Source: Augochlora pura
Taxonomy: Eukaryota; Arthropoda; Insecta; Hymenoptera; Halictidae
Length of the DNA stretch: 64,000 nucleotides
NCBI RefSeq assembly: GCF_028453695.1
Contig: NC_135772.1
Span: 8,866,001-8,930,000 of the forward strand
Reading direction: 5' to 3'
Position 1 is the stretch's first letter; every line of letters starts with the position of its first letter. Made by a program: the position numbers and the translations under genes. The notes below the pieces were generated by a model. That model saw only the letters and a program-made list of their open reading frames with translations, searched no databases and had not been told where the DNA came from. Below, in pieces: positions 12,826-23,549 of this stretch.

Positions 12826-13448
12826 ACAAATTTATAATTAATTGGTTGTAACTCTATTGTAAATTCGAATCTTTGAATTGTTATATTTGGTTAACGGTGT
12901 ACCGATTAAAACGAGAAAGACACTGTGTGGGTAACTTAATACATGATGCTGATGATATTTTTGTATTTTACTGTACATATAATGTTAATCACATTTAGTC
13001 TGTTGTAAAGAAACTTGCTATGACTTATAGTGCATGTAACAAGTGTTGCTAAAAATTTCAGAATAGGAAACAATTTGATATTACTCGTGATAGAGATTTT
13101 TAGCAAAAATCAGTTCAGAATGAAGATTATTCCGTTCTTTTAAGTTGAAATAAAATTTTTTCTCTTGTCCCTCATATTTACATAATCGTTCAAGTCAATT
13201 TAGGCAGACAATAAATACTTTTTTTGTCTTCCACGGAGCTGTTAAAATCGAAATAGTTCTAATTATTGTATCTGTGAAAATAATGGTATCACATGGGGTT
13301 AATAAAGAAAAACGCTTAAAAAGTCTAATAAAAAAAAAATACTTTTGACGAATAATTAAGCATTTTCTAATACAATAGAAAAGTGTATATGGCCAAACTT
13401 ATTTTCAAATCATTTGGTCCCATTTTTAACAAGTTATTACATTTTAAC

Positions 13449-13892
13449 TCTTCGAAGCACACAATTTTAAAGAAATTAATATCACAAGTTGCGCAAAATG
13501 TGAAAGAAAACGTTCATTTCAGTTATCTAACATAAAATATTATTTCAAAATTAATGTAAAACGTCAATTAATCTATTCTTTGATTATAAAACAATTTATT
13601 TGTTCATAGTAAATTTTCAGAACAGAACCAACAAATACCGTTATGAAAGACAGAAATTCATTGTCTACACAATTTGCTGACCTTAATCGCAACAGTGTCA
13701 ACAGCTTACAAACGCGTTTTGACTTGCGTCAATATTTGTTTTCACTTACTTGCGCATTTACCGTTGATTCATAGAGTTGCCGACTGAATGAAATACTTTC
13801 GATAAAATATTGAACCCTATGACTGTGAGAAACTTTAATTTTTCAAGGTTGATTAAAATTTATCCCTCCATGTATGAAAAGCTAAACAAATG
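13449..13892. repeat. unclassified dispersed repeat, copy 1
   Basis: It aligns co-linearly with 40450-40746. Shared segments include CGAAGCACACAATTTTAAAG, ACGCGTTTTGACTTGCG, CCGACTGAATGAAA and ATGAAAAGCT. This copy is about 150 bp longer in the middle. There is no ORF, and no terminal inverted repeats were identified. Confidence 0.6.
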
Positions 13893-15085
13893 ATAGAACA
13901 ATTGTCAACGCTTCTAGCCCCAAAAAATTAAAAGGTATCCAATTAATATATTTGTTACTCGCTGTAGAGATTATTAGCAGATTATTTATCATATGATAGA
14001 GGAATGTTGTTAAACATCATGACCTTAAAACATATTTCAAGCTCATTGAAGTAGGTGACACCTTATCTCCCCATAACTATCAAAAAATTAATCCAAGTCG
14101 CGAACATAAACGAGGCGATATAAAATAATATCTCCACAGTTCGTACAGACCTAACCTTCGTTGATCCAACACAACATTCGACTTGTTTTCACTATAATCG
14201 CTCTATAATACGTTGGCACGTAAAACAAATTGACACGTAGAAGAGATTCATTATATCGTGCGTTAACGTTGAGCAATCCTGCAGAAAAGAAACTGATCGT
14301 TTTTTGTCCCGTCGAAAAAAAAAAGAATACAACGCACCAATGGCGCGGAAACTACTTCGTAATTGCCCGAAAGAACCCGAATGCGAGCTTCGACGCCGAT
14401 TTCCTGGATAATAATTTTAATGCCGGCGTTTATAATAATGCTTACCGTGCTTAACGTAAAAGTGAAAACGGACCGCGAAATCATGGAAGCATAACCGGAT
14501 AATGACGGGACCGATACGCGGTTGCACCGACGAAATAAATTGCGAAATCTGTCCGGCATTTCTTTTTCCGTCACCCGACACGGCTCGTATCCTTTCCCAT
14601 TTCGTCGTCGTCGACAACAGAGCTCGATTAAATGTCATTTCGCACAGATCGGCAAAGGCCGGCCACTCGTCGGACAGGTATCGACGAACCGCGCTCACAG
14701 AATCTCTGACGGGTCAAGCAATCTTCTTACGAGACTACGAGCGCCTTAATTTGACAATTATTATTTAATTAGCGATCTTCCTTTCCTATCTCATACCTGT
14801 ACGATTTGCGACGGGTACGCTAATCTAACTGCTAAAGGGAACTGTGACCATGGCGGATCCATAAACCCAAAGGTCTCCGTAGTCAAGGTCATTTAAAGTA
14901 AGTGTCCCCATTCGCCATCGCGCTGATTTCATACCGGTTGGTCTCCTCACGTAATTAGTAGATATAAGTGACACGTTGAGTTAGTTCTGTCATGAATTTA
15001 TTTACTGCTCGACTAACACGTTTAATTACGACTGTGCTAAAATACCTACTTTATTTAGTAGAACGATTAATGGTGCAGACATATA

Positions 15086-15490
15086 CAGTGGGTCAAAAAA
15101 ATATTGGCACAACCAGTTTTCTTTGAATATCTTCAAACTATAAAGTAATCTACTAACATTAACTATGTTGATTAATGTCCTTTGACGCACATAAATTGTA
15201 TGTTTACTGAGAAGTCTCAGTTATTTGTTATATGGAAATAAAGTCAAGAAAACGAAAAATTCAGAGTCAGGAAAGTATTGGCACACGTACGATTATGCTA
15301 GAAGAGCTAGTGTTACGCAACTGTAGAAGTGTACAATTAAACTTACTTAGTATTTGCTGTTCGTGCCTTTAGCCTTAATTACGGCCTGCAATCGATTAGG
15401 TATCGATTCGATAAGTTTTTGCATAATTTTCCATGAAATGTTAGACCACTCTACTAAAAGCGTCGCTTTGAGATCATTTTTATTTTTAAT
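15086..15490 (-). mobile_element. Tc1-like element relic, one end plus transposase tail
   Basis: A TA is followed by the terminus CAGTGGGTCAAAAAAATATT, with an inner direct copy of the same motif (AGTCAGGAAAGTATTGGCAC) about 180 bp inside. This is the IR/DR arrangement of some Tc1-like transposons. The C-terminus of a transposase follows. The other end of the element is missing. It lies in the 13-kb intron of the coiled-coil gene. Confidence 0.8.
15347..15485 (-). pseudogene. C-terminal fragment of a Tc1-like transposase
   Basis: Read on the minus strand, the fragment encodes about 45 residues ending in SIPNRLQAVIKAKGTNSKY and a TAA stop. The motif of a 'P-x-R-[ILM]-x-x-[VL]' stretch followed by Lys-Gly near the end is the usual C-terminal signature of Tc1 transposases. 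The catalytic DDE part is absent, so the fragment is inactive. It sits at the expected place just inside the element's terminal repeat. Confidence 0.8.
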
Positions 15491-15579
15491 TTTCCTTTTT
15501 CGCACTTTTAAAATGGTTAAGTAGTTTAGCGAATTTTAATGTAGCGAAAATTATAAAATTGTCACTGGTAGATAATGAG

Positions 15580-15830
15580 TTAACCCCTTGACGTAGCATT
15601 TTCTTTACAGTAACTGCGATTACGAATTTTTCAATTGGCACAATTTCTTAGAAGGGACAGAACATTAATGTTTATTCCGTTCCTGAATATACTTGTATGC
15701 TTAAGTATTAATAACAAGGAATTATAATTTTATTCCAATTTTAAAGAACAGTGTAGCATTCGTATTTAATTATTTATTACTAGTAATTTCCATCACGAGT
15801 CGGACTCGTCGAAGTACGACAAGGGGTTAA
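15580..15830. mobile_element. TTAA-MITE family A (ACGAGTC palindrome), 251 bp
   Basis: It is flanked by TTAA, with termini TTAACCCCTTGACGTA and TACGACAAGGGGTTAA. Near the right end it has CACGAGTCGGACTCGT, an inverted repeat also present in the copies at 44252-44524, 50725-50778 and 55910-56111. It is non-coding and piggyBac-like by target and ends. Confidence 0.8.
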
Positions 15831-17898
15831 CATCCTCTCCCTACAACACGGAGACTCCATGGTGGCACCGTATCCTCGTAATTTCGTCGTTTCAATTAAA
15901 TGGAGCACGTAATTGCAGCAAAACATGATCAAGATGCATATTTTCGCAAAAGGAGATTGCACAGAACCAGAGTGTCCCCTTAATTAAGATAATGTTGCGA
16001 CTTCGTGCAAGCTTATAACTATTAAATAGCAGCCCACGAATAAATATAAAGTAGCTGGTATACGCTTGGAAGAAGAATGTTCCGAAGCTAGGCTCATGAA
16101 TTATCGAACAAACAGATGTTATAATGGCAGGGTCGTTGCTGTTCTAATGTAAATTGATCGCACGGGAAGATAGGACTCGCGCGGAATGTTCCCTGCGCTT
16201 CTATCGTAATGACTGACCACGGTTTATTAATTGCTTGGCAATATGACACGAGCCTAATTATTCCGCGACGGCCTCATTATAAACGGCATGGCTTAATGTT
16301 CGTCGAACTGGGCACCGCGTCCCGGGTTCCGATCATCGGCCACGGTTCGTCGTTTTAATCGTCTCAATGCAAACGAGCCGTAATACCCAGGCACCAGTTC
16401 GTTAAATCGGCCGAAAACGGCCGAGATACGAATCGCCTCGGTTGGTTTGCGCGCCGCGGACTGAATGAAGCAGATTTTGCAATTACTTGTTTGAAGAACA
16501 CGACCATATTTGTATGCTAACCTTATAGTACAGTGGAAAAGCTTATAAAGTCGTCGTCGATACGTCGACTGGCCGCATTCTCAACAACGCGCGGTGCTTT
16601 TTGTGTCACGATTGTTACCCGTAACTAAACTACGGATTTTATTCGCTAAGATATAATAAAAAAAACATGTGTAGATCGATTGCAAAATACGATAAGCATA
16701 CGAAGAATTGAAAAATTGTGTTGCTTTGTTCAACCCATAAAAATTATTAGTCTCCATGTCCTACAATTAATGTAGACAGTTTTTATTATGCATAAAAATC
16801 GAGTCATCTGTGCAATGAGTGGACATTTGAGCTACATGTTTGATAAAATGATCATTCAAAAATCGTTGCTTAATTTGTTTTATTTGCTGAGTTCACTATA
16901 TATATCTCTAAGCTTTTTTTTATAGCTGTAGCTTTTTCAGAATGTGTGAACAAATGAATAAAAATGTTTGACGCACGAGACTAAAGCATTAGAAAGTATA
17001 AGCGCCGCATTTAGCCTCTATCACGAGTTTCATTTATGTCTTCTGGTCCAATTTCATCTCATAAGCAAAACGATGAAACAAGAGCTAATTTCATATAAAT
17101 CCTACAGTTAATAGATTAAACGATTTCGTATAGTGAAAAACGATTACTTGAAATTTTAATTTCATTAATCCTGGAAGTTAATATATTAGGTCATAGCATA
17201 ATATCTTTGTCGTACTTCTTATCCTTATTCTCAGTATTTCAAAAATTGTTGTTCAGCTAATTTAAACAGAACTTCATTTAAACAGAATTGATTGAATAAA
17301 TATTAAAAATGTCACACATTAAAAATGACATACATTGAATGCAATGTGAAATAAAAGATATTGCAACGCGTTGAGAATATTGTAAAAAACGTAACGTGTA
17401 ATTTCATCAACTATTATAAATAAATTACAAGAAAACAATTTGGTCTCGAGATTAGAACATATTTCCAGACAATCTAACGCGTGTAAAAGTTTAAGATTCT
17501 TGATCTAGAATAATAACAAAATTCTATGTCGTTGGAATCGACTAAACATGACGATTTGGAGGGGGTATAGTCCCTTAATTTTAACGGGGAAACTAAACGA
17601 CTAGTTCGACGTAGTGACGCATGAGAAAGGTGAAACATTGTGAAATGATTTTTTCGTTCATTCAACCGTGCAATGACGAAAATGAAACCTTCGCAGAAGG
17701 ATTGGTAATAAGATTGGAATAAACATTGCAGGTGTCCGGCGCTGTGCGAAATAAAAGGAAAACAATTGTCGCCTGCTAATGCGTGACTGTAAAGTATAAA
17801 ATTTGCTGTCCCGTGATTCGTTTCCATTTCTCGTTTTTTTCATATCAACGAGAGAAAGGTGAAACCTTTCTAAACAATCAACGACACTAAAATCGATC

Positions 17899-18310
17899 GG
17901 AGTTGTCCGGAAGTGAAACTGTTGGCCGAACTTTTTAGCTCCGCGAAAGGCTGCCGTGTAAATTATGCATGCATAGCTGATCGAGAGAGTGATTGTTGTG
18001 ACACTTGCATATACAATTGCAGAAGTCTGCGTACACTTTACAGAACTTTAAATGTTGCAAATACTCAAAGGCTTATTACTTTTTATTATCTCTGTGTAAG
18101 TTATTCAGTGAAATTATATGTATTATGAACGATATGTATTATGAAAAACCTGAGAAGTTCTTGAAGGACCGAATTCTCAAGCTGCATGAACGATGGAGAA
18201 AGGTTGTGGAATAGAATGGTACCTATATAATTTAATAAATGTATACTCATATTTAAATGAACTGCGTTTTAATTTTCCTAAAAAATCGGCACGAACTTTC
18301 CGGACAACCC
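17899..18310 (+). mobile_element. mariner relic with right terminal repeat
   Basis: The right end reads CGGCACGAACTTTCCGGACA followed by ACC, a typical mariner terminus. A degenerate left counterpart (GTTGTCCGGAAGTG, then GGCCGAACTTTTTAG) begins near 17899. Between them only the extreme C-terminus of a transposase can be read, so most of the element is lost or highly diverged. Confidence 0.6.
18131..18235 (+). pseudogene. C-terminal fragment of a mariner transposase
   Basis: The frame encodes KFLKDRILKLHERWRKVVE, a TAG stop, and then NGTYII. This matches the family's terminal pattern of 'L-x-x-R-W-x-K-x-[VI]-x-x-x-G-x-Y', with an in-frame stop in place of a residue before NGTY. No catalytic residues remain. 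It is inactive, and is placed correctly relative to the right terminal repeat at 18310. Confidence 0.75.
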
Positions 18311-19472
18311 AATACATTTTCTAAAGATTGAGCAGTATTAGCTCCAAATTCTATGATGAATATCTCTGCCAGGAAAATGTTATAAGACCTGTACTAGTTG
18401 CATAATCACATTCTATTCGCGTCCGTCGATCGTGTCAATCGTAATGAAAAAATAAACAAACTCTAACTGTTGGTTGTGAATAAAGCAATTGTGTCTTAAA
18501 GTGGCGTCGAACGTGGATCGATTTACAGTATCCTTGTCGAGGTCAAAAACAAGTTCGATTGGGACTTGATACGCCGTTCACCGAACAAGGTGCAGGCTGC
18601 AAATTCAATAGCCACTTCTGCCAATAGCATAGGTATAGAGACCAGTGAGAGGTGCGACCCAGAAAACTGGTGTCGGTCCTACTGGCACAAACGGCTACCT
18701 GATACCGAAACAGCTAAGGAAAGTCTGTCCATTGAACTGTTTTCCTTCCTTCGATCGATCGAGCCTCACCTTTCTCCGTTAGTGATCCTTTCGGAGATTT
18801 AGAACGCGGTCGAATCGGGGATCGTTTACACTGTCATTATGAAACTCAACACACTTCTCACAAATTTTTCGTTCTTACGTGAAAGCTACAGAGTTATACA
18901 GAGTGGTCTACCCAAAGGTAGCCGTCCAAGTATCTCTTTCAGTGTGGTAATGTAAAAATAATTTCTGTGCGACTTGAATGACCGAGGAAGAATGACGATG
19001 CTTATTGTTTGACAAAGTAACATCGTTAGAAATCCTGTAAAAACTAATCTCGGCACAAAAATATGCTTTACATTCTTTGAAATTGTCCATCATACGATAA
19101 TATTAATTTACTGGATTGATTAATAAATTATTACTGTCCATACATGTACTGTGAATAGCACTGTACATTCCAAATAACATTAGATAAAAAGTAGACTACA
19201 GATATCATTTCATTCATAAGTTATGGCTATGAATATGATTGGATGAACATTAATAATCCTGTGTTTTCGTCCTTCCTCATTGTTCAATTAACAACGGTAA
19301 CGTAAATGTTTTATATGTTTCCCCATTTTTTTATTATTAAAGCTTCATTCGTGTGTACATGCTACAGTCTAATCAGTCGTAATAAATATATTTCGAAGTG
19401 ATTATATTTAAAAAACAATGACATTGCTTATGCTTTTGACAATGAGGTACTTGACAGAATTTTTAGACTTAC

Positions 19473-19575
19473 CTCTAGCTGCACACCGAAGAGATCTCGC
19501 GATCTACCGGATCGTGGTGACTCTAACTCCTGCATTTCTGCCTCTCTTTCGGCAAGTCCCATTTCTCCTAAGTGT
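19473..19575 (-). CDS. internal exon of the same coiled-coil gene
   Basis: This is a 103-nt minus-strand exon. The acceptor is a T-rich tract ending TTGTTTCAG, and the donor is CTAGAG followed by GTAAGT. It holds one base completing a split codon and then exactly 34 codons: HLGEMGLAEREAEMQELE, a Ser/Arg-rich linker (SPRSGRSRD), and LFGVQLE. It ends in phase 0, matching the phase-0 start of the exon at 6301-6434. The first half looks helical and acidic. The SPRSGRS stretch looks like a flexible, possibly phosphorylated insert. Identity as a PHLDB/LL5-type protein is a tentative guess from the Glu-Met-rich helix followed downstream by LLLEGER. Exons further 5' should lie at higher coordinates or beyond the window; I could not identify them. 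Confidence 0.75.
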
Positions 19576-20355
19576 CTGAAACAATAAACCAAAACGTTTC
19601 TGTACAATGTTTTACATATTAATAATAACAATCATAGAACAACAGAAATTAAATGTACTACTAACGCGTATGCTCATTATACGAAACATACTTTCCCTGC
19701 TGTGTACGTGTATCTCTGTGATACAGTTAGTGGGCTGAATAGAATGTTTGATTTTGTCATTGAGATGACAAGGTTATGAGTAACCTTGCCATTTACTTCA
19801 CATCGCTCTTATTAGTTTATGATCATTAGAATGCAGCTTTAGGAGTACTCGTAACTAATATCAGTGTTTAATATTTTATGTAAGCCTGGGGGAACATGAC
19901 TCGTTTAATATCTAAATTATATAATTTCTACAACATTGTATCTTGCTTATCTTAATATTAATAAATGTAGTTAGTCCATGATTATTATGACTGCGATTAA
20001 AAGAAAAAAATGACATTGTTGATATTATTTGTCGAGCAATTTTATGATGTATAATGTGTGCTATTTTAACTAATTTTTAATTCTTAATACTTTTTGGATG
20101 ACCGAGTTATATAGTTTTGAGCTATTATTATTTCAAAACTCATGTAACATATGGTGAACTTCCTTTGTCAAGTGCGTCACAACCTAGTTGAATATCATTA
20201 TCATAATGTGACATATTCGTTGCAGCCAACTATTGTGGCGAGGGTTACAATAATTATAACATCGAAGTAAATGCAGTATTTCAATTACAAAGTATCAGTT
20301 ACATTGTATATCGATTGCACTGCACTTGAATTGTATCCGTGATTAAAACGAATGA
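19576..20355. other. AT-rich, probable upstream intron of the coiled-coil gene
   Basis: On the minus strand this lies 5' of the 19473-19575 exon, so it should be intron. It is AT-rich, and I see no ORF or repeat to report. Confidence 0.5.
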
Positions 20356-20441
20356 CGTAATTGAATTTGCTTTGGATTGTGTAATTGAATTTACTTTGAA
20401 TTATGTAATTGAATTTACTTTGAATTATGTAATTGAATTAC
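20356..20441. repeat. 24-bp tandem repeat, about 3.5 copies
   Basis: The unit TGTAATTGAATTTACTTTGA plus ATTA is repeated at 20380 and 20404. A diverged copy precedes these at 20356 and a partial copy follows. Scattered AATTGAATTA words continue up to the mariner at 20505 and resume after it, so the element appears to have inserted into this simple-sequence tract. Confidence 0.8.
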
Positions 20442-20504
20442 AATATAATTGAATTACTATGTAATAGAAATACATTGCAATTAAATTGCGAAATTGAATT
20501 ATTA

Positions 20505-21749
20505 GGTTGTCAAGTATGAAATGGAGCAAAAAATGCACATAATTGAATTCAATTTTTTCCAATCAAAACTTTTTATTTTTAATCAAAGTATGCACCCATA
20601 TTATCGATACACTTTTGCCATTTTAGAGGTAAGCTTCTTTGCTGTAGAAGCCTGGATCACGGGAGTCAATGAACTCTTGAAACGCCGTTTTGACAGCCTG
20701 TGCGGAATTGAATTTTTTTTTCAGATAAAAAGTTACTTAAGTTATGAAAGAAATGATAGTCAGTGGGGGTATGGTCTGGTGAGTACGGTGGGTGACGGAG
20801 GGTTTCCAACTTCACCTCCTGTAGCTTTGACACGGTCATTCGTGCTTCATGTGGTCGAGCGTTGTCCCGCAGGAGAATTAGACTCGTCCAATTAAATAAT
20901 TTGGCTATTTAATCGCAAGATTTCTCATTATTTCGTCTAGTTGATAACAGTAGACACCCGCCGTGATCGATTGGCCAGGTTCCATAAAGCCGTGGTGGAT
21001 GACACCTGAGCCGGACCACCAAACAGTGACTATCAGCTTCTTCTGGTGGATGTCTCGTTTCGGACAGTATTTTGGTGGTTCATCTTTGCCCAATCATTGC
21101 GATGAACGCTTACGATTATCGTACATGATCCATTTTTCATCGCACGTAACGATTTGATTGAGAAATGGTTCGGCTTTGTTGCGAGAAAGAAGAGAAAGAC
21201 ATGCTTCGAGTCTTCGTTCCTTCTGTGCATCAGTCAATTCATGCGGTATCCATTTGTCCAGTTTTTTCACTTTACCCATTTGTGACGAATGAATCAAGAT
21301 TGTTTGCTTTGATACATTGTACCTTAATTATAATTCTCGTGCACTTTGGCTGGAATTCGCTTCCACAGTGGCTTCAGGACTCATTATCCACCTGTCTTGG
21401 TCGACCACGTGGTTCATTAGACGGTCGAAACTCTCGAACAAATTTCTTAAAGCACGGGCTACAGTCGCGTTTGTAGCCACTTGAATGCCGAACACACTAT
21501 TGATATTGCGATGCCTGGTGTTTCTCACGGTGGAACTCATACTTATCACACACGAATTTGCTGATTTCCTCGTTCACTTAATCGCTATACAAAACAAATT
21601 GCAATTTTTTCAAACGAATATGCGTTAGAAAGAGGAAAAGATGTAACTTTCACACGAAAAACAAATTATGCCAAAATACGCGTCTAAATGAGTTTATGTG
21701 CAATTGAAATAAATAACATGAACTCTGCTCCATTTCATACTTGACAACC
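20505..21749 (-). mobile_element. complete but dead mariner, 1245 bp
   Basis: Perfect 24-bp terminal inverted repeats start GGTTGTCAAGTATGAAATGG and are flanked on both sides by TA (20503-20504 and 21750-21751). The length is typical for mariner. The transposase lies on the minus strand and is broken. By motif (KLDKWIPHEL, VTCDEKWIMYDNR, QKKLIVTVWWS) it belongs with the mariner group that includes the cecropia subfamily. Confidence 0.93.
20579..21540 (-). pseudogene. degenerate mariner transposase
   Basis: It runs from an ATG at 21540 to TAA at 20579, near full family length, but has several frameshifts and stops. In order it shows a diverged N-terminal DNA-binding part (WFKKF-like, then GRPRQVDNES), KLDKWIPHEL, the first catalytic Asp in VTCDEKW, QKKLIVTVWWSGSGVIHHGF, the second Asp in RDNARPH (normally HDNARPH) and the third in TPTDYHFF. 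The C-terminus reads KWQKCID and GAYFD. So all three Asp positions of the DD34D triad are still readable, but the frame is broken and no protein can be made. The element's termini are perfect, so it could still have been mobilised in trans. Confidence 0.9.
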
Positions 21750-21751
21750 TA

Positions 21752-23265
21752 TTACAATGCAATTGAATTAGCAAACTCCGTTCAAATAAAGTTTGTCTTA
21801 TGCCAACGCAAACCGTAATAAATACTGATCTGTGAGAAAATGTAATCGCGAAAGAAACGTTTATTGCGATCGGTAACGAACAAAATGAAGTCGTTTATCA
21901 CCGAGATAGCGGACGCGAAAGCATTGTTAAAAATCACCTAACGGGTTCGAATCGAGCGGGAAAAGGTTAAGAGGCTAAAGAGAAAAGCGTCAGTGGTCCG
22001 TACACATTGTCTGGTCGCGGATGGTCGTGAATCATACGAAATACGGGGAACAATCCCAGACAGTTTCCAGGTGCAATTAAACGTCTCTAAACGTTGCGTG
22101 CCGAGCGCGGCAACAAATCAAGTCCTTCGTTTTTTCGTTTTCATTACGACGGCTGTGCTTAATGCAATTAGAAGGAAATTGCCGCGAAACCCACGCGCAA
22201 CAACAATGCGTCCTAGCGAAACAATGGGCGCGCACGGAGCTTCTTGAACCAGCGGGGACTGTGACGATTCCGCCGACAGAGGAGTTATTTGGTAATTACC
22301 CGTAATTAATCTCCGTGATTGTGAAGGCCTGTTCTACCTAATCGACTCGGTAAATTGACTCGATTACAAATCAATAATTGATAAACCAATACATAGACAT
22401 CATTTTTATTGAATAAATATCTAGTTTGCGCAGTCGTTCGTAATACCTATTGCTTCGATTTATATTTTTAAAATGTAATAATATCATTGTTTTTCACTGA
22501 ATTTATATACGTCCATTTCACATTACTGAACTGGGGAGTTTGATGCATTTCTAGAATATACTAATTTCATAGTGTAAGGAAAATACATTATATGACAGAC
22601 GTATACATTAATAGAAATGATTAATAATTTCAATTTCTTTTAATAATATCAATGTTCATTTTTGTAAAGAAATTATTCTTCAACCAGAATTTTTCATTTC
22701 ACACAAATTATCGGAAATACATATTGGCGTTAGTGGTATAAAATGTCAAAACTAGGAGTGGCGTTTTAAAGTTTACAATTTTATGCCGTAGATATATAAA
22801 TAATCGATTAAAAATGCAATTCTACAGGGTGCCAAAAGATGTTCTGTCGTGAATGATCACGGATGTCCATGATGTTCACGGATTGGCAAAGATTTGACAA
22901 AAAGAGTTCTCGCAGAAGTGACCTCACTATCAAAAAGATCTCTCAACAAGCGACCGTCTTGTGACATTGCACTTGCTTCGAAAACCCTGTGAGAAGAATA
23001 CAATACCGAATCTTCGAAATTATTCTATTTTTATTAAAATTTTTAGGAAGCACAACCATTCGCGACCGGTTTACCACGACACTATGGTTTAAATTTTCTA
23101 TGCTCAAAATTCTTGCAAGTTTTTTATTGTTTATATTGCATAAATATAATAATTTTCAATATCTTGAATTATGAATATTTTTGTAGACTGATATAATCCC
23201 ATTTTTACAGATGGATATTTGTATTTTGTTAATTCGCTTTTGAAACTCTTGGTTGTAGAGACAAT
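21752..23265. other. non-coding; CpG-rich block 21900-22330
   Basis: The GC-rich block carries an 84-codon ORF without features. A GGTTCGAATC word at 21945 is not part of any tRNA fold. A possible MITE end (ACAGGGTGCCAAAAG) lies at 22827 and has no partner. A ~48-bp stretch at 22674-22722 recurs at 25848-25897. Confidence 0.45.
22674..22722. repeat. 48-bp dispersed repeat, copy 1 (copy 2 at 25848-25897)
   Basis: ATTCTTCAACCAGAATTTTT is followed by CATTTCACACAAATTATCGG. The second copy differs at only a few positions. It is probably a fragment of a larger mobile element; the family is unknown. Confidence 0.55.
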
Positions 23266-23549
23266 TTAACCCTTTGCTCTCCGCTGTCCCCTCTCAGGGG
23301 GCATTGTTATTCTAGCATATCATTCGGATGTCCCCTCTCATGAAACATTAAAGTTATTATATATATTCATAATATAATATAAATACTGACTTTTTGCAAA
23401 TATACATTCCTCGATATCACCCAATTCACATAAGTCCAATATCATTGTAACACGTTGTGACTTGGTTTCAAAATTATACTAAATAATATGAGGATCTGTA
23501 AATCGAGTCGAGTAGCTAGTGCAAAATGTTTCGGAGTGCAGAGGGTTAA
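23266..23549. mobile_element. TTAA-MITE family B, copy 1, 284 bp
   Basis: TTAACCCTTTGCTCTCCGCT opens the element and TTTCGGAGTGCAGAGGGTTA plus A closes it, flanked by TTAA. A subterminal CCCCTCTCAGGGGG palindrome follows the left end. It is nearly the same as 37683-38000 along its whole length, including GTCGAGTAGCTAG. It is non-coding, with piggyBac-type ends. Confidence 0.85.

Larger units (their letters stand above)
6435..19472 (-). other. large intron (about 13 kb) of the coiled-coil gene
   Basis: The donor at its upstream end is GAG followed by GTAAGT (19472-19467, minus strand). The acceptor is TTGTTGCAG just above 6434. Splice phases on the two sides agree (0 and 0). Inside lie a pogo-like MITE, a partial TTAA-MITE, an unclassified repeat, a Tc1-like relic, a TTAA-MITE and a mariner relic, all listed separately. 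CpG-rich blocks at about 7700-8100, 10080-10480, 11800-12380, 14220-14760 and 16120-16620 are candidates for conserved regulatory DNA. ORFs inside these blocks have no recognisable features. A further small exon within the intron cannot be excluded. Confidence 0.6.

Noticed and set aside
21941..21965. GGTTCGAATC, a tRNA T-loop-like word
   Set aside because: No acceptor, D or anticodon stems can be formed around it.
22827..22900. ACAGGGTGCCAAAAG as a MITE terminus like 55572
   Set aside because: No matching opposite end was found; CAGGGTG words occur elsewhere (41441, 50470) without structure.
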